Assembly (NCBI RefSeq): GCF_002929295.1
Contig: NZ_PJIM01000003.1
Location: 372,001 to 436,000 of the forward strand
DNA length: 64,000 nucleotides
Origin: Arthrobacter sp. SX1312
GTDB lineage: Bacteria; Actinomycetota; Actinomycetes; Actinomycetales; Micrococcaceae
Direction: 5' to 3'
Below the pieces are notes generated by a model, which worked only from the letters and a program-made list of their open reading frames with translations, was not told where the DNA came from and searched no databases. Numbering within the stretch: position 1 is the stretch's first letter; the number at the start of each line of letters is the position of its first letter. Of this stretch, positions 24,482-32,788 are shown in pieces. The position numbers and the translations under genes were made by a program.

Positions 24482-25309
24482 ATGAGTGCTGCCGCCGAGC
24501 CGCTGGAGAGCGATGTCAGCTTCGCCGAACCGGAAGGCCTCGGCCTCCTGCGACGGCGTACCCCCGGCCAGTCCGTGATGGAGCAGCTGCTCGAGGTCCG
24601 TGGCAGCCGTGACACGAGGGGGCTCATCGCCCGGGCCTTCGGCGTCCGCCTGCTCGACGCCGCCAGCCGCCCCTGGTACTGGGGTGCACTCGGCGAGCGC
24701 GCGGTGGGACGCACTCTCGCCGCGCTGGGACCGGAGTGGACGGTCCTGCACGCTGTACCGGTCGGCGAGAAGTCGGCCGACATCGACCACGTGGTGATCG
24801 GCCCCACGGGTGTCTTCACCCTCACCACGAAGCGGCATCCGGGTCAGAGGATCTGGACGGCGAAGGGCACCTTCCTGGTTGCCGGGACGCGCCACCCCTA
24901 CATCCGGAACTCCGAGCATGAGGCTGTTCGGGCCGGGAAGCTGCTCTCGGCGGCGGTCCGCCACGCGGTGACCGCGGAGGCTGCGATCGTCGTCGTCGGC
25001 GCGCAGCAGGTGACCGTGAAGGAAAAGCACAGGTCCGTCGCGGTGCTCACCGAGGGCCAGCTCCTGCGCTGGATCACGGGGCGTCCAGTTGTCCACACGC
25101 CCCAGCAGGTCGCCCTGCTGGCGGCGGCCGCGGCGCAGCCCTCGACCTGGCGGCGTGCGCCGTCCGAGCTCCGTGACCCCGTGGAGGTGGCGCGGTCCTT
25201 CGCGGCGCTGCACCGGCTGGTGGAACAGGCACGACGACGACGGATGGGCTGGCTGCTCGCGCTGCCGGCGACGTTCCTCGCGTCGGCCGCGGGCGTCCTG
25301 CCGTTCTGA
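24482..25309 (+). CDS. NERD (nuclease-related domain) protein
   Basis: A 275-residue protein. After a leader of about 65 residues comes the NERD core: GALGERAVGRTLAALG, then KSADIDHVVIGPTGVFTLTTKR, and a helical section with VVGAQQVTVKEKH. The D-HVVIGP-G-F-L-TK layout matches the PD-(D/E)XK-like NERD family, except that the usual Asp/Glu before the final Lys is a Thr here (TTK), so nuclease activity is doubtful. The last 20 residues (WLLALPATFLASAAGVLPF) form one membrane-like helix. The start has a GAGG 9 bases upstream. Confidence 0.82.
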   Translation: MSAAAEPLESDVSFAEPEGLGLLRRRTPGQSVMEQLLEVRGSRDTRGLIARAFGVRLLDAASRPWYWGALGERAVGRTLAALGPEWTVLHAVPVGEKSADIDHVVIGPTGVFTLTTKRHPGQRIWTAKGTFLVAGTRHPYIRNSEHEAVRAGKLLSAAVRHAVTAEAAIVVVGAQQVTVKEKHRSVAVLTEGQLLRWITGRPVVHTPQQVALLAAAAAQPSTWRRAPSELRDPVEVARSFAALHRLVEQARRRRMGWLLALPATFLASAAGVLPF

Positions 25310-25385
25310 CCCTGGCCTCCGGTCCTTCTGCCGGTCGAGGACTCCCTCCTTGTCGCCCGCCGGATTCCCGCGGCATGCTGGGGTG

Positions 25386-25991
25386 ATGTCCTCCCACTTC
25401 ACCTGGCGCGGCATCGATGATCCGGATCGACTGGACCGCGCGGCGCTCAACCTCGCCCACGACCGCCTGAGCGGGCACGGCGTCTCACTGACTCCGTCCT
25501 ATGCCAGCTCCTGGCAGCTCGAAGTCGGGGCGGGGTGGGTCACCCGTTCACTGCACGTGAGCGTCCAGGGCCGCGGGTGGGGCCGCTCGCTTGCCCTCGT
25601 TCACGACGGCGACGGCGGCTGGATGGCTGATGCATCCAGCTGGGGTGACACTGCGCTTGAACCTCCCGGGCTCCAGGAGCCGGAAAGCCTGCGGGGCGCC
25701 ATCGACGGCGATCTCGGATTGTGCCCGGTCACGAACACGATGCCGATCAGGCGCCTAGGCGTCCTCGAGCACGCCGTCCCCGCCACCACCTTGGTCATGG
25801 CGTGGGTCGAGATGCCGTCGCTCCGGGTCTTCCGGAGCGATCAGGTCTACGCGACCGGCCAGGCGGAGGCGGGGAGATCGGTCCGCTACGCCAGCTCCGG
25901 CGGAGATTTCCAGGCGGACCTCACGGTCGACGACGACGGCATCGTCGTCGACTACCCGCACCTCGCCCGACGCGTGAGGGTTGGAGACTGA
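25386..25991 (+). CDS. Putative glycolipid-binding family protein (PF06475-type)
   Basis: A 201-residue cytosolic protein, recognised from the pattern FTWRGIDDPDRLDRAALN at the start, then a Ser/Gly/Trp-rich middle with GWMADASSWGD and IDGDLGLCPVTNTMPIRRLG, and the end segment FQADLTVDDDGIVVDYPHLARR. This matches the family called putative glycolipid-binding (DUF1089), known from structure but not from function. The ATG at 25386 follows a GGGGTG site. It stands 76 bases after the NERD gene and may be co-transcribed. Confidence 0.8.
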   Translation: MSSHFTWRGIDDPDRLDRAALNLAHDRLSGHGVSLTPSYASSWQLEVGAGWVTRSLHVSVQGRGWGRSLALVHDGDGGWMADASSWGDTALEPPGLQEPESLRGAIDGDLGLCPVTNTMPIRRLGVLEHAVPATTLVMAWVEMPSLRVFRSDQVYATGQAEAGRSVRYASSGGDFQADLTVDDDGIVVDYPHLARRVRVGD

Positions 25992-26152
25992 GCCCGTCCG
26001 GCGCAGGCTGATGCCGCGCCACCCCACTCACGCCCGGCGACGCTCGGTGCTATTTTTGACGCAGTGACATTCTTCTTCTCTCTGTGATCCGGAGTTCGTG
26101 CAGCGGCTCCCGCTCGCTTCCCCTGGAAGCGGTGATTGCGCGTGCCCTCGAA

Positions 26153-26174
26153 GGGAACTCCCTGGCGAGTTCCC
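26153..26174. promoter_or_regulatory. Hairpin in the leader of the pentapeptide-repeat gene
   Basis: An 8-bp perfect stem (26153-26160 with 26167-26174, 6-base loop) lies 42 bases before the ATG. An AT-rich stretch near 26050-26090 with TTGACG is the probable promoter area. Confidence 0.35.
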
Positions 26175-26216
26175 CCGGCACCCGGTCCCTCACCGAACCC
26201 ACCCAGAGAAGATCCC

Positions 26217-27083
26217 ATGCCCCTCACACCACGCGACTCCGCACCCTCCACCCCGACACTGACCAGGGCGACCCTGCGCCCGGAATGCAGCAGCTGCTTC
26301 GCACTCTGCTGCACGGCTCTCGGTTTCTCCCGCTCAGCGGACTTCGCCGTCGACAAACCGGCAGGGACGCCCTGCCGGAACCTGGACTCCGCTTTCTCCT
26401 GCACCATCCACGACCGCCTGCGGCCGCGAGGCTTCCGCGGGTGCACCGTCTTCGACTGCTTCGGTGCCGGCCAGAACGTCTCCCAGAACCTCTTCCGTGG
26501 CGTCAGCTGGAGAGAGGAGCCAGGAACGGCACGGGAGATGTTCACGGCGTTCACGGTGGTCCGGCAACTCCACGAGATGCTCTGGTATCTGGCCGAGGCC
26601 GGCACCCGGACGTTCGACCCTGACACCTCGTACACGGTCGACGACCTCAGGTCGGCCCTTGAGCGCGCGATGGGTAAAGGTGCACAGCAGGTTCTCGCGC
26701 TCGACCTGGATTCTCTTCACACGCGCGTGCGGTCAGTGCTGATGGACGTCAGCGAAGAAGTCAGAGCGTCCTACCTCGCAACCGGCGACGACCATCTGGG
26801 CGTTGCGCTCGTTCCGGGAGCGGACCTCATGGGCCAGACACTCAGGTCGCGGCCGCTGCACGGGGCGGACCTTCGAGGCGCCTACCTCATCGCCGCCGAT
26901 CTGCGGGAGTGCGACCTCTCCGGGGCGGACCTCCTCGGTGCCGACCTCAGGGATGCCCGTCTCGGTGGGGCTGATCTCTCCAAAGCCCTCTACCTGACGC
27001 AGGCCCAGCTCGACGCTGCCCACGGTGACTCGGGCACGCTCATTCCCCAGGACCTGAGCGCTCCCAGTCACTGGCAGGACTGA
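26217..27083 (+). CDS. Pentapeptide-repeat protein with Cys-rich N-terminus
   Basis: A 288-residue protein. Residues about 20-100 contain a Cys-rich metal-binding-like part (CSSCFALCC, then PCRNLDSAFSCTIHDRL and GCTVFDCFG). The centre is helical. Residues about 205-270 are seven or eight pentapeptide repeats (GADLMG, HGADLRGAYL, SGADLLGADLRDARLGGADL) of the A(D/N)LXX type that form a right-handed beta helix. The start MPLTPRD is chosen for the AGAGAAG site; an upstream in-frame ATG at 26136 lacks one. The end overlaps the convergent amidase gene by 44 bases. Function is unknown; small pentapeptide proteins can mimic DNA, but this array is short. Confidence 0.82.
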   Translation: MPLTPRDSAPSTPTLTRATLRPECSSCFALCCTALGFSRSADFAVDKPAGTPCRNLDSAFSCTIHDRLRPRGFRGCTVFDCFGAGQNVSQNLFRGVSWREEPGTAREMFTAFTVVRQLHEMLWYLAEAGTRTFDPDTSYTVDDLRSALERAMGKGAQQVLALDLDSLHTRVRSVLMDVSEEVRASYLATGDDHLGVALVPGADLMGQTLRSRPLHGADLRGAYLIAADLRECDLSGADLLGADLRDARLGGADLSKALYLTQAQLDAAHGDSGTLIPQDLSAPSHWQD

Positions 27084-28488
27084 GCTCCGGCGCCCGTGTC
27101 GCCCAGGCCGTCGCCTGCTCGAACGCGTATGCCACCTGCAGCAGCTCCACGTCGCTGCCGTGCGGCATCACGATCTGCAGCCCCACCGGCAGTCCGTCCG
27201 CGCTGAACCCGGCCGGGACGGACACGGCGGGCAGGCCCGTGGCGGAGACCAGGCAGGCCGAGCGCATCCAGTCGAGGTACGTCTCGAACGCGACGCCGTT
27301 CAGCGACGTCGGATACCGCTCGGCGGCGTCGAACGGGAGGACCTGCGCCGCCGGGCTCACGAACACGTCGTACCGCCCGAAGTAACGGCGCACACTGGTG
27401 TCGAGGCGGGTCCGGGCGAGGGCGGCGTCGACCAGGTCCTGCGCCGTCAGCCGCTGCCCCTTCTCCACGTTCCAGCGGATCTCGGGCTTGATCGCATCCC
27501 CGTGCTTCGCGACGAGATCGCCCAGGCCGAGCACGAAGTCGAAGGCCCGCGTGGCCCCGAACACCTGGTCCGCGTCGCGCAGGTCCGGTGCGGCTTCCTC
27601 GACGATCGCGCCGAGATGCGCGAAGACCTGCAGCTCGTTCTCGAGGACCCGCAGCACTTCGGCGTCCACGGGCACTCCGAGCCCGAAGTCGGGCGACCAG
27701 CCGATCCGCAGACCGGTCAGGTCCCGCTGGAGCCCGGCGCCGAACGAACCCTGCACGGGGTAGGCGTACGGGACGGCGGGATCGGCACCGGCGATCGCCG
27801 TCATGCCCAGGGCGATGTCCTCGACATCGCGTGCCATGAGCCCGCTGCGGCTCAGCCACGCCCACGCGTTGCGTGTGGGCACGGACGGGACGACGCCGAT
27901 CGACGGGCGGTACCCGACGACGTTGCAGAACGACGCGGGGACGCGCAGCGAGCCGCCCATGTCGCTGCCGTCACCCAGGGGCTGGATCCGGGCCGCGATC
28001 GAGGCCGCCACTCCCCCGCTGCTGCCGCCGGCGCTGCGGCTCGTGTCGTACGGGTTGACGGTGGTCCCGAACACCTCGTTGAAGGTGTGCGATCCGGCGG
28101 CGAACTCCGGCACGTTCGTCTTGCCCGTCGTGACCACGCCGGCACTCTTCAGGCGCCCGATGATCAGGTCGTCGAAGGTCGGCACGAAGTCCTTGAAGAT
28201 CGTCGAGCCCTGCGTCGTGCGCAGGCCCTTCGTGTTGTGCGTGTCCTTGTGCGTCATCGGCAGGCCGTGCAGCGGCGGCAGGTCCGCGCCCGACGCCGTC
28301 AGCTCGTCCGCCGCGGTGGCCAGCACGACGGCGCCGTCCCGGTCCTCGGTGATCACCGCGTTGATGCGGCCGTTGACGGCGTCGATCCGGTCGAAATGCG
28401 CCTCGAGCGCCTCCCGCGCGGACACGTCGCGACGGCGGATGGCGGTCGTCAGTTCGACGGCGGACAGTTCGTGCAGCGCACCGCTCAC
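27040..28488 (-). CDS. Amidase of the amidase-signature family
   Basis: A 482-residue hydrolase of amides. The Ser-cisSer-Lys triad is visible: Lys in MTHKDTHN, cis-Ser in GDGSDMGGS and nucleophile Ser in the Gly/Ser-rich segment SAGGSSGGVAASIAA. Length matches the family (about 460-520). It is the last gene of a minus-strand operon that also has two M20 hydrolases and a membrane pair; its GTG start overlaps the M20 stop (GTGA). The reaction would be amide to acid plus ammonia; the substrate is not specified. Its 3' end overlaps the convergent pentapeptide gene by 44 bases. Confidence 0.9.
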   Translation of the reverse strand: MSGALHELSAVELTTAIRRRDVSAREALEAHFDRIDAVNGRINAVITEDRDGAVVLATAADELTASGADLPPLHGLPMTHKDTHNTKGLRTTQGSTIFKDFVPTFDDLIIGRLKSAGVVTTGKTNVPEFAAGSHTFNEVFGTTVNPYDTSRSAGGSSGGVAASIAARIQPLGDGSDMGGSLRVPASFCNVVGYRPSIGVVPSVPTRNAWAWLSRSGLMARDVEDIALGMTAIAGADPAVPYAYPVQGSFGAGLQRDLTGLRIGWSPDFGLGVPVDAEVLRVLENELQVFAHLGAIVEEAAPDLRDADQVFGATRAFDFVLGLGDLVAKHGDAIKPEIRWNVEKGQRLTAQDLVDAALARTRLDTSVRRYFGRYDVFVSPAAQVLPFDAAERYPTSLNGVAFETYLDWMRSACLVSATGLPAVSVPAGFSADGLPVGLQIVMPHGSDVELLQVAYAFEQATAWATRAPELSPASDWERSGPGE

Positions 28489-29732
28489 GCGGTCGTCCCC
28501 ACCTTCGAGAGCAGCGCCGTCATGGCGGCGCGCACGCCGGTGGTCAGCGTGGGCTCGATGGCCGGCGCGAAGAACGGCGAGTGGTTGCTCGGCACGGGAT
28601 CGTCGCCGTCGAGCACTCCCTGCGGGTGCCCGCCGAAGAACCAGTAGACGCTGGGCACGCCGATGGCCTCGGCGAGGAGGCCGAAGTCCTCGCTGCCCAT
28701 CACGGGTGGGGACTCGATGACGGCGTCCTCGCCCAGTACCCCGCCCAACGCGGCCATGAGGTCCTCCGTGGAGGCGGGGTCGTTGTAGCACTGCGGGAAG
28801 CTGGTGATCTCCTCGATCACGGGCTCCGGCGCCCCCGACGCAGCAGCCTCGGCGCTGATGATCCGCCGCAGCGACCCGAGCACACGCTCGCGCACGTCGA
28901 CGTCGAACGTACGGACGTTGACGGTGAACTCCGCCGACGCCGGGATGATGTTCTCCTTGAGGCCGCCGTGGAAGGTGCCGATCGTGACGACGGCGGACTT
29001 CATGGGGTGCACCTCCCGGGCCACGATCGTCTGGATCCGGACGACCATGTGCGCGCCGAGCACGATCGGGTCGATCGACTGGTCCGGCTGCGAACCGTGC
29101 GCCTGCCGGCCGTGGACCGTGATCTTCCACGAGTCGGCCATGGCCATGGCGGTGCCCTTGCTGATGTTCACGGTGCCGGCGAGCCCCGGCCAGACGTGCT
29201 GGCCGTAGATGATCGACGGCATGGGCGCCTTGTCCCACAGACCGTCCTCCACCATCGCCTCCGCGCCCTCGCCGGTCTCCTCGCCGGGCTGGAAGACGAA
29301 CACCACCGTGCCGGACCAGGCGTCGCGGTTCTCCGTCAGGAGCTGCGCGGCGGTGAGGCCCACTGTCACATGGGTGTCGTGTCCGCAACCGTGCATCACG
29401 GGGACCTCGGTGCCGTCGGCAAGGTGTCCCGTCGTCGTGCTCGCGTAGTCCAGCCCCGTGTCCTCGGCGATGGGCAGACCGTCGGTGTCGGCGCGGTAGC
29501 CGACCACGGGCCCGTCGCCGTTGCGCAGGATCCCGACGACGCCGGTGCCTCCGCACATGAATGCCTCGAGGCCGAGGTGGTTCAGCTTCTCGAGGATGAA
29601 GGCTGCGGTGTGTGTCTCCTGCATGGAGAGCTCGGGGTGGGCGTGGAGGTGCCGGTACAACTCGTGCATGGCAGTGGTGTGGGCGTCGGAGAGCTCGAAG
29701 ACGTCGGTGTCGATGGTCGTATCGATGGTCAT
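28485..29732 (-). CDS. M20-family amidohydrolase (hippurate/IAA-conjugate hydrolase type)
   Basis: A 415-residue metal-dependent hydrolase of N-acyl amino acids. The metal-site motif MHGCGHDTHVTVG and the following QPGEETGEGAEAMVEDG belong to the M20D group (hippurate hydrolase, AmhX, ILL). The dimerisation domain has the typical GRQAHGSQPDQSIDPI, and GSEDFGLLAEA is the last metal motif. It is translated just before the amidase, and an AAAGGAC ribosome site lies 6 bases before its ATG. It likely trims an amide-linked amino acid or related compound imported by the neighbouring membrane pair. Confidence 0.9.
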   Translation of the reverse strand: MTIDTTIDTDVFELSDAHTTAMHELYRHLHAHPELSMQETHTAAFILEKLNHLGLEAFMCGGTGVVGILRNGDGPVVGYRADTDGLPIAEDTGLDYASTTTGHLADGTEVPVMHGCGHDTHVTVGLTAAQLLTENRDAWSGTVVFVFQPGEETGEGAEAMVEDGLWDKAPMPSIIYGQHVWPGLAGTVNISKGTAMAMADSWKITVHGRQAHGSQPDQSIDPIVLGAHMVVRIQTIVAREVHPMKSAVVTIGTFHGGLKENIIPASAEFTVNVRTFDVDVRERVLGSLRRIISAEAAASGAPEPVIEEITSFPQCYNDPASTEDLMAALGGVLGEDAVIESPPVMGSEDFGLLAEAIGVPSVYWFFGGHPQGVLDGDDPVPSNHSPFFAPAIEPTLTTGVRAAMTALLSKVGTTA

Positions 29733-29762
29733 GGTGTCCTTTCGGGCAGGCTGTGTCGGAGC

Positions 29763-30491
29763 TTAGTTGACGAGGGTGGTGGGCGTCGCGGTCGCCGTGC
29801 GCGAGCGCAGGAACCAGGCGAGCACCGCGGTGATAAGGACGACGACGCCGGTGGCCGGCTTCGCGAGGGCCGGAACGGCCGGCACCAGGACGAAGAGCAC
29901 GAGGGCCGCGACGACGACGGCGATCACCGTGACGCGCGGCTGCTTCATGGTGACGATGAGCTGCACCAGGACGCCGCCGATGATGGCGGGGAAGATGTAC
30001 AGGCGGGCGACGTCCACGATGTCCGTGGGGATGACGCTGACCAGCCAGGTCCCGAGGATGCCGACGAAGAACAGCATGGACAGCACGTGGACCATGGCCG
30101 CGCCGCAGATGGCCATGAGGGCGGCGAACTCACCCCGCTTGGTGCCGGCCTTCGCGCCGATAGCCGCCTGCGCCACGAGGGCCGAGGGCAGCAGCTTGTT
30201 GGCGATGTTGCCGATCATGAAGGCCTGGTACATCGCGGCAGGGCCGAGCACCGGGTAGTAGGTGATGGGCTCGACGAACCAGAGCACGAAGAAGGCGGCC
30301 GCGACGGCCAGGTACGCCGTCCAGATCATGCTCGCGGTGATCCCGAGGTCCGTGGACAGCACGAGGTAGAGCGGCGCGGCGAGGGAGAGGAGCAGCGCCA
30401 CTCCCATGGTCAGCTGGCCCCAGCGGGAGGTGGTGCGGTCGAACTCGGCGAGGGAGGCGTTCTGCGTGACGGCAGTCTCTGCAGCGGACAT
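29763..30491 (-). CDS. Membrane protein of a DUF5058-linked transporter pair
   Basis: A 242-residue membrane protein with about seven hydrophobic helices (TMGVALLLSLAAPLYLVLS, MIWTAYLAVAAAFFVLWFV, FAALMAICGAAMVHVLSML, RLYIFPAIIGGVLVQLIV, VIAVVVAALVLFVLVPAV). No named domain is recognised. A polar loop holds the basic motif GAKAGTKRGEFAALM. It lies 27 bases after the DUF5058 gene and 30 bases before the amidohydrolase gene in an operon of amide hydrolases, which suggests that the two membrane proteins together form a transporter for the substrate. That is inference from context. Confidence 0.75.
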   Translation of the reverse strand: MSAAETAVTQNASLAEFDRTTSRWGQLTMGVALLLSLAAPLYLVLSTDLGITASMIWTAYLAVAAAFFVLWFVEPITYYPVLGPAAMYQAFMIGNIANKLLPSALVAQAAIGAKAGTKRGEFAALMAICGAAMVHVLSMLFFVGILGTWLVSVIPTDIVDVARLYIFPAIIGGVLVQLIVTMKQPRVTVIAVVVAALVLFVLVPAVPALAKPATGVVVLITAVLAWFLRSRTATATPTTLVN

Positions 30492-30518
30492 GGTGGTTCC
30501 TTTCGGGTGGAGTACTGC

Positions 30519-31274
30519 CTAGGCGGCGGGGGCCATGCCGGAGGTGTGGGCGACGTACGCGGCGATCAGGCCGACGATGATGGAGATGCCGAGGCCCCAT
30601 TCCCGCAGCCACGTAGCGGACGTCCTGGTTGCGAGGAGGATGCACACCCCCATCGTGACGGCGGAGACGATGACGGCCAGGACGTGGACGGGGGTCTTTC
30701 CCAGTTCCGCGATGCCGAGGCTCGCGAAGGCGCCGATGAGGGCGGCGGCCGGCACGATCGCCATCAGGGCGGGGTTGACCCTGCGGAGCTTGGTGTCGCC
30801 CCGGCGCAGGATCGGCGTGAGGATCAGGGTCGCGAGCATCCACCCGGCGCCGGACAGGCTCATGGCCATGAAGGCAACCACGAACACCGCCTGCGTGTAA
30901 TCCGGGCCGCCCAGGGTGGCGCCCATGGTGCCGGCGGCGAGGCTGGCCGACGCCGATTCCGTGGCGGCGGAGCCGACGAGCCCGATGCGCACCAGCACGG
31001 CCGGTGTTCCGAAGAGGGTGAGGAGGGCGATGCTCACCAGCACCACGGCCAGGGACGGACCGATGGCCGCGATGGCGCCGGCCCTGAAGGAGGTCCTGAG
31101 CTCCTCCGGCGAGATGTCGGCGGCCGGTCCAGCCTTCTTCGCGGCCTTCATGTAGACGAGGGACTGCACGATGATGGCGCCGAAGACACCGAGGGCCAGG
31201 ACCCAGAGGACGGGCAGGTTGGCGATCGCAAGGATGTCCGTGGACAGTCCTTCGGGAGTCAGTGCTGTTTCCAT
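30519..31274 (-). CDS. DUF5058-type membrane protein, putative transporter subunit
   Basis: A 251-residue membrane protein with about seven helices, recognised as DUF5058-like from LPVLWVLALGVFGAIIVQSL, LRTSFRAGAIAAIGPSLAVV, GSAATESASASLAAGTMGA and LGGPDYTQAVFVVAFMAMSL. The family has no experimentally known activity that I can recall, but its members commonly neighbour amidohydrolases and the seven-helix partner found here. The position directly after the M20 carbamoylase-type gene (42-base gap), under the LacI operator, supports an uptake role for an amide or ureido compound. Confidence 0.75.
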   Translation of the reverse strand: METALTPEGLSTDILAIANLPVLWVLALGVFGAIIVQSLVYMKAAKKAGPAADISPEELRTSFRAGAIAAIGPSLAVVLVSIALLTLFGTPAVLVRIGLVGSAATESASASLAAGTMGATLGGPDYTQAVFVVAFMAMSLSGAGWMLATLILTPILRRGDTKLRRVNPALMAIVPAAALIGAFASLGIAELGKTPVHVLAVIVSAVTMGVCILLATRTSATWLREWGLGISIIVGLIAAYVAHTSGMAPAA

Positions 31275-31316
31275 GGGAACTCCAGGGGCGGGGTGGGTGG
31301 GAGAAGGAGGCGCGGA

Positions 31317-32582
31317 TCAGGAGGTGGGGCGGCTGTCGGTGGTGTCGAGGCGGCGGAGGGTCCCCACGAGCGCTTCGACACCCGTGGCGATGTCCTCGGT
31401 ACTGCTCCATTCCTCGGGGCAGTGGCTCTTGCCGCCCTTGGAGGGGATGAAGATCATGCCCATGGGCGCGAGGGTGGCCATGTGTACCGCGTCGTGGGTC
31501 GCGCCGCTCGGGATCGGCATCCAGGGCAGGCCGAGGGCGTCGACGGCGGCACCGGCGACGTCCTGGACGCTCGACGCCGCGTGGACCACCGTGTTGTCCG
31601 TGGACCACTCGAATCCGACGTCGACGCCGAGGTCGGCCGCCTTCGCCGCGATCTCGCCGGTCAGCCGCCCCTTGACGCCGGACAGCCAGGTGGGGTCGAC
31701 GCTGCGGACCTCGCTGTACATCCTGACGAGCGACGGGACGACGTTCGGTGAGCGGGACTCCGATTCGACCCGCGTCGACGTCGCGACGCCGTGGGTCGGC
31801 GCCCCGCAGCCTTCGGCGCGCACCGCGAGGACGGCCGCGGCGGCGGCGGCCATGGCGTCGCGGCGGTCCTCCATCGACGTCGTGCCTGCATGGTCCGCAG
31901 CTCCCGCGAAGGTGGCGATAAAGCGCTCGATGCCGGTGATCGCGGTGACGATGCCGAGCGGCAGGCCGCGCTTCTCGAGGGTGGGTCCCTGCTCGATGTG
32001 CAGTTCGACGAACGCGTGCAGGGGCTTCTTCGCCCACGGGACATCCAGCAGCCGGGAGGGGTCGAGACCGTAGTCGATGTAGGCCTGGCCGAGGGTGACG
32101 CCGCGGTAGTCGCGCCGGTCGAGGTCCTCCGGTGTCAGTTCCTGGGCCGCGGAGCGGCTGCCGAGGCAGCTGAGCCCGAAGACGTTCGACTCCTCGCCGA
32201 GAAAGTCGACCACCAGCAGGTCCCGCCGCAGTCGCGTCCCGGAGTCCTGCAGCAGGCGGGCCGCCTCGATGGATCCCAGGACGCCCACGATGCCGTCGAA
32301 CCGACCGCCGCCGTCGACCGTGTCCGTGTGGGAGCCGGTGACGAGTGCGGGCGCCGAGGGGTCGCTCCCCGCCAGCCGTCCGACGATGTTGCCGGCGGCG
32401 TCCACGTGCACCTGGAGTCCGGCCTCGCGCATGCGGGTGGCGGTCCAGTCGCGGGATGCGCGGTACGGCTCACTGAAGACCTCGCGGGTCCAGCCGGGCC
32501 GGTCGCCGTCGTGGAACGCCGAGAGTTCGGCTATGCCGGCGCCGAGACGGTCGAGGGTCTCGAGGGAGGACAGCTGGAGCAT
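31317..32582 (-). CDS. M20 Zn hydrolase, hydantoinase/carbamoylase (allantoate amidohydrolase) type
   Basis: A 421-residue binuclear-metal hydrolase that cleaves N-carbamoyl amino acids, beta-ureido acids or allantoate. Motifs are GSHTDTVDGGGRFDG, FLGEESNVFGLSCLGSR and VELHIEQGPTLE, followed by the dimerisation segment FAGAADHAGTTSMEDRRDA and the C-terminal GATHDAVHMA. It is the first gene of a five-gene minus-strand operon. Its ATG lies 15 bases from a perfect palindromic operator (32598-32611), so a bound LacI protein would sit in its leader. The precise ureido substrate is not determined. Confidence 0.9.
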   Translation of the reverse strand: MLQLSSLETLDRLGAGIAELSAFHDGDRPGWTREVFSEPYRASRDWTATRMREAGLQVHVDAAGNIVGRLAGSDPSAPALVTGSHTDTVDGGGRFDGIVGVLGSIEAARLLQDSGTRLRRDLLVVDFLGEESNVFGLSCLGSRSAAQELTPEDLDRRDYRGVTLGQAYIDYGLDPSRLLDVPWAKKPLHAFVELHIEQGPTLEKRGLPLGIVTAITGIERFIATFAGAADHAGTTSMEDRRDAMAAAAAAVLAVRAEGCGAPTHGVATSTRVESESRSPNVVPSLVRMYSEVRSVDPTWLSGVKGRLTGEIAAKAADLGVDVGFEWSTDNTVVHAASSVQDVAGAAVDALGLPWMPIPSGATHDAVHMATLAPMGMIFIPSKGGKSHCPEEWSSTEDIATGVEALVGTLRRLDTTDSRPTS

Positions 32583-32597
32583 GGAATCAGTCCTTTG

Positions 32598-32611
32598 CGC
32601 AAACGTTTGCG
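32598..32611. promoter_or_regulatory. LacI-type operator O1 (perfect 14-bp palindrome)
   Basis: CGCAAACGTTTGCG is a perfect palindrome with the central CG typical of LacI/GalR operators. It lies 15 bases before the carbamoylase-type gene start on the minus strand. A second copy is at 32721-32734. Confidence 0.85.
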
Positions 32612-32720
32612 GTGAGGTGCAGCGAGTGGATAGCTGCGGAGTGTGGCCCCAATCACACTACGGACGCCCCGTTTCGTCAATGTTTCAGTGCGGTGAAACC
32701 TGGAATTTTCCGGGTGCGAG

Positions 32721-32734
32721 CGCAAACCTTTGCG
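32721..32734. promoter_or_regulatory. LacI-type operator O2
   Basis: CGCAAACCTTTGCG differs from O1 at one base, the second of the central pair. Centre-to-centre distance is 123 bp, allowing looping. It lies 54 bases before the LacI gene start, so the regulator probably controls itself as well. Confidence 0.8.
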
Positions 32735-32775
32735 CCCAATGTTGCAGGAGAAGGCACGTGGGGCTCCGGCGGGCC

Positions 32776-32781
32776 TAGACT
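32776..32781 (+). promoter_or_regulatory. Candidate -10 of a leaderless promoter (lacI-type gene)
   Basis: TAGACT ends seven bases before the ATG at 32789 and there is no Shine-Dalgarno, so the transcript may begin at the start codon. Confidence 0.4.
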
Positions 32782-32788
32782 CGAGGCG

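Noticed and set aside
28581-31751. A 1056-codon plus-strand open frame opposite the amide/ureido operon
   Set aside because: It is antisense to five well-supported genes and encodes a low-complexity Gly/Asp/Arg/His-rich product with no domain; such frames are a by-product of high third-position GC.
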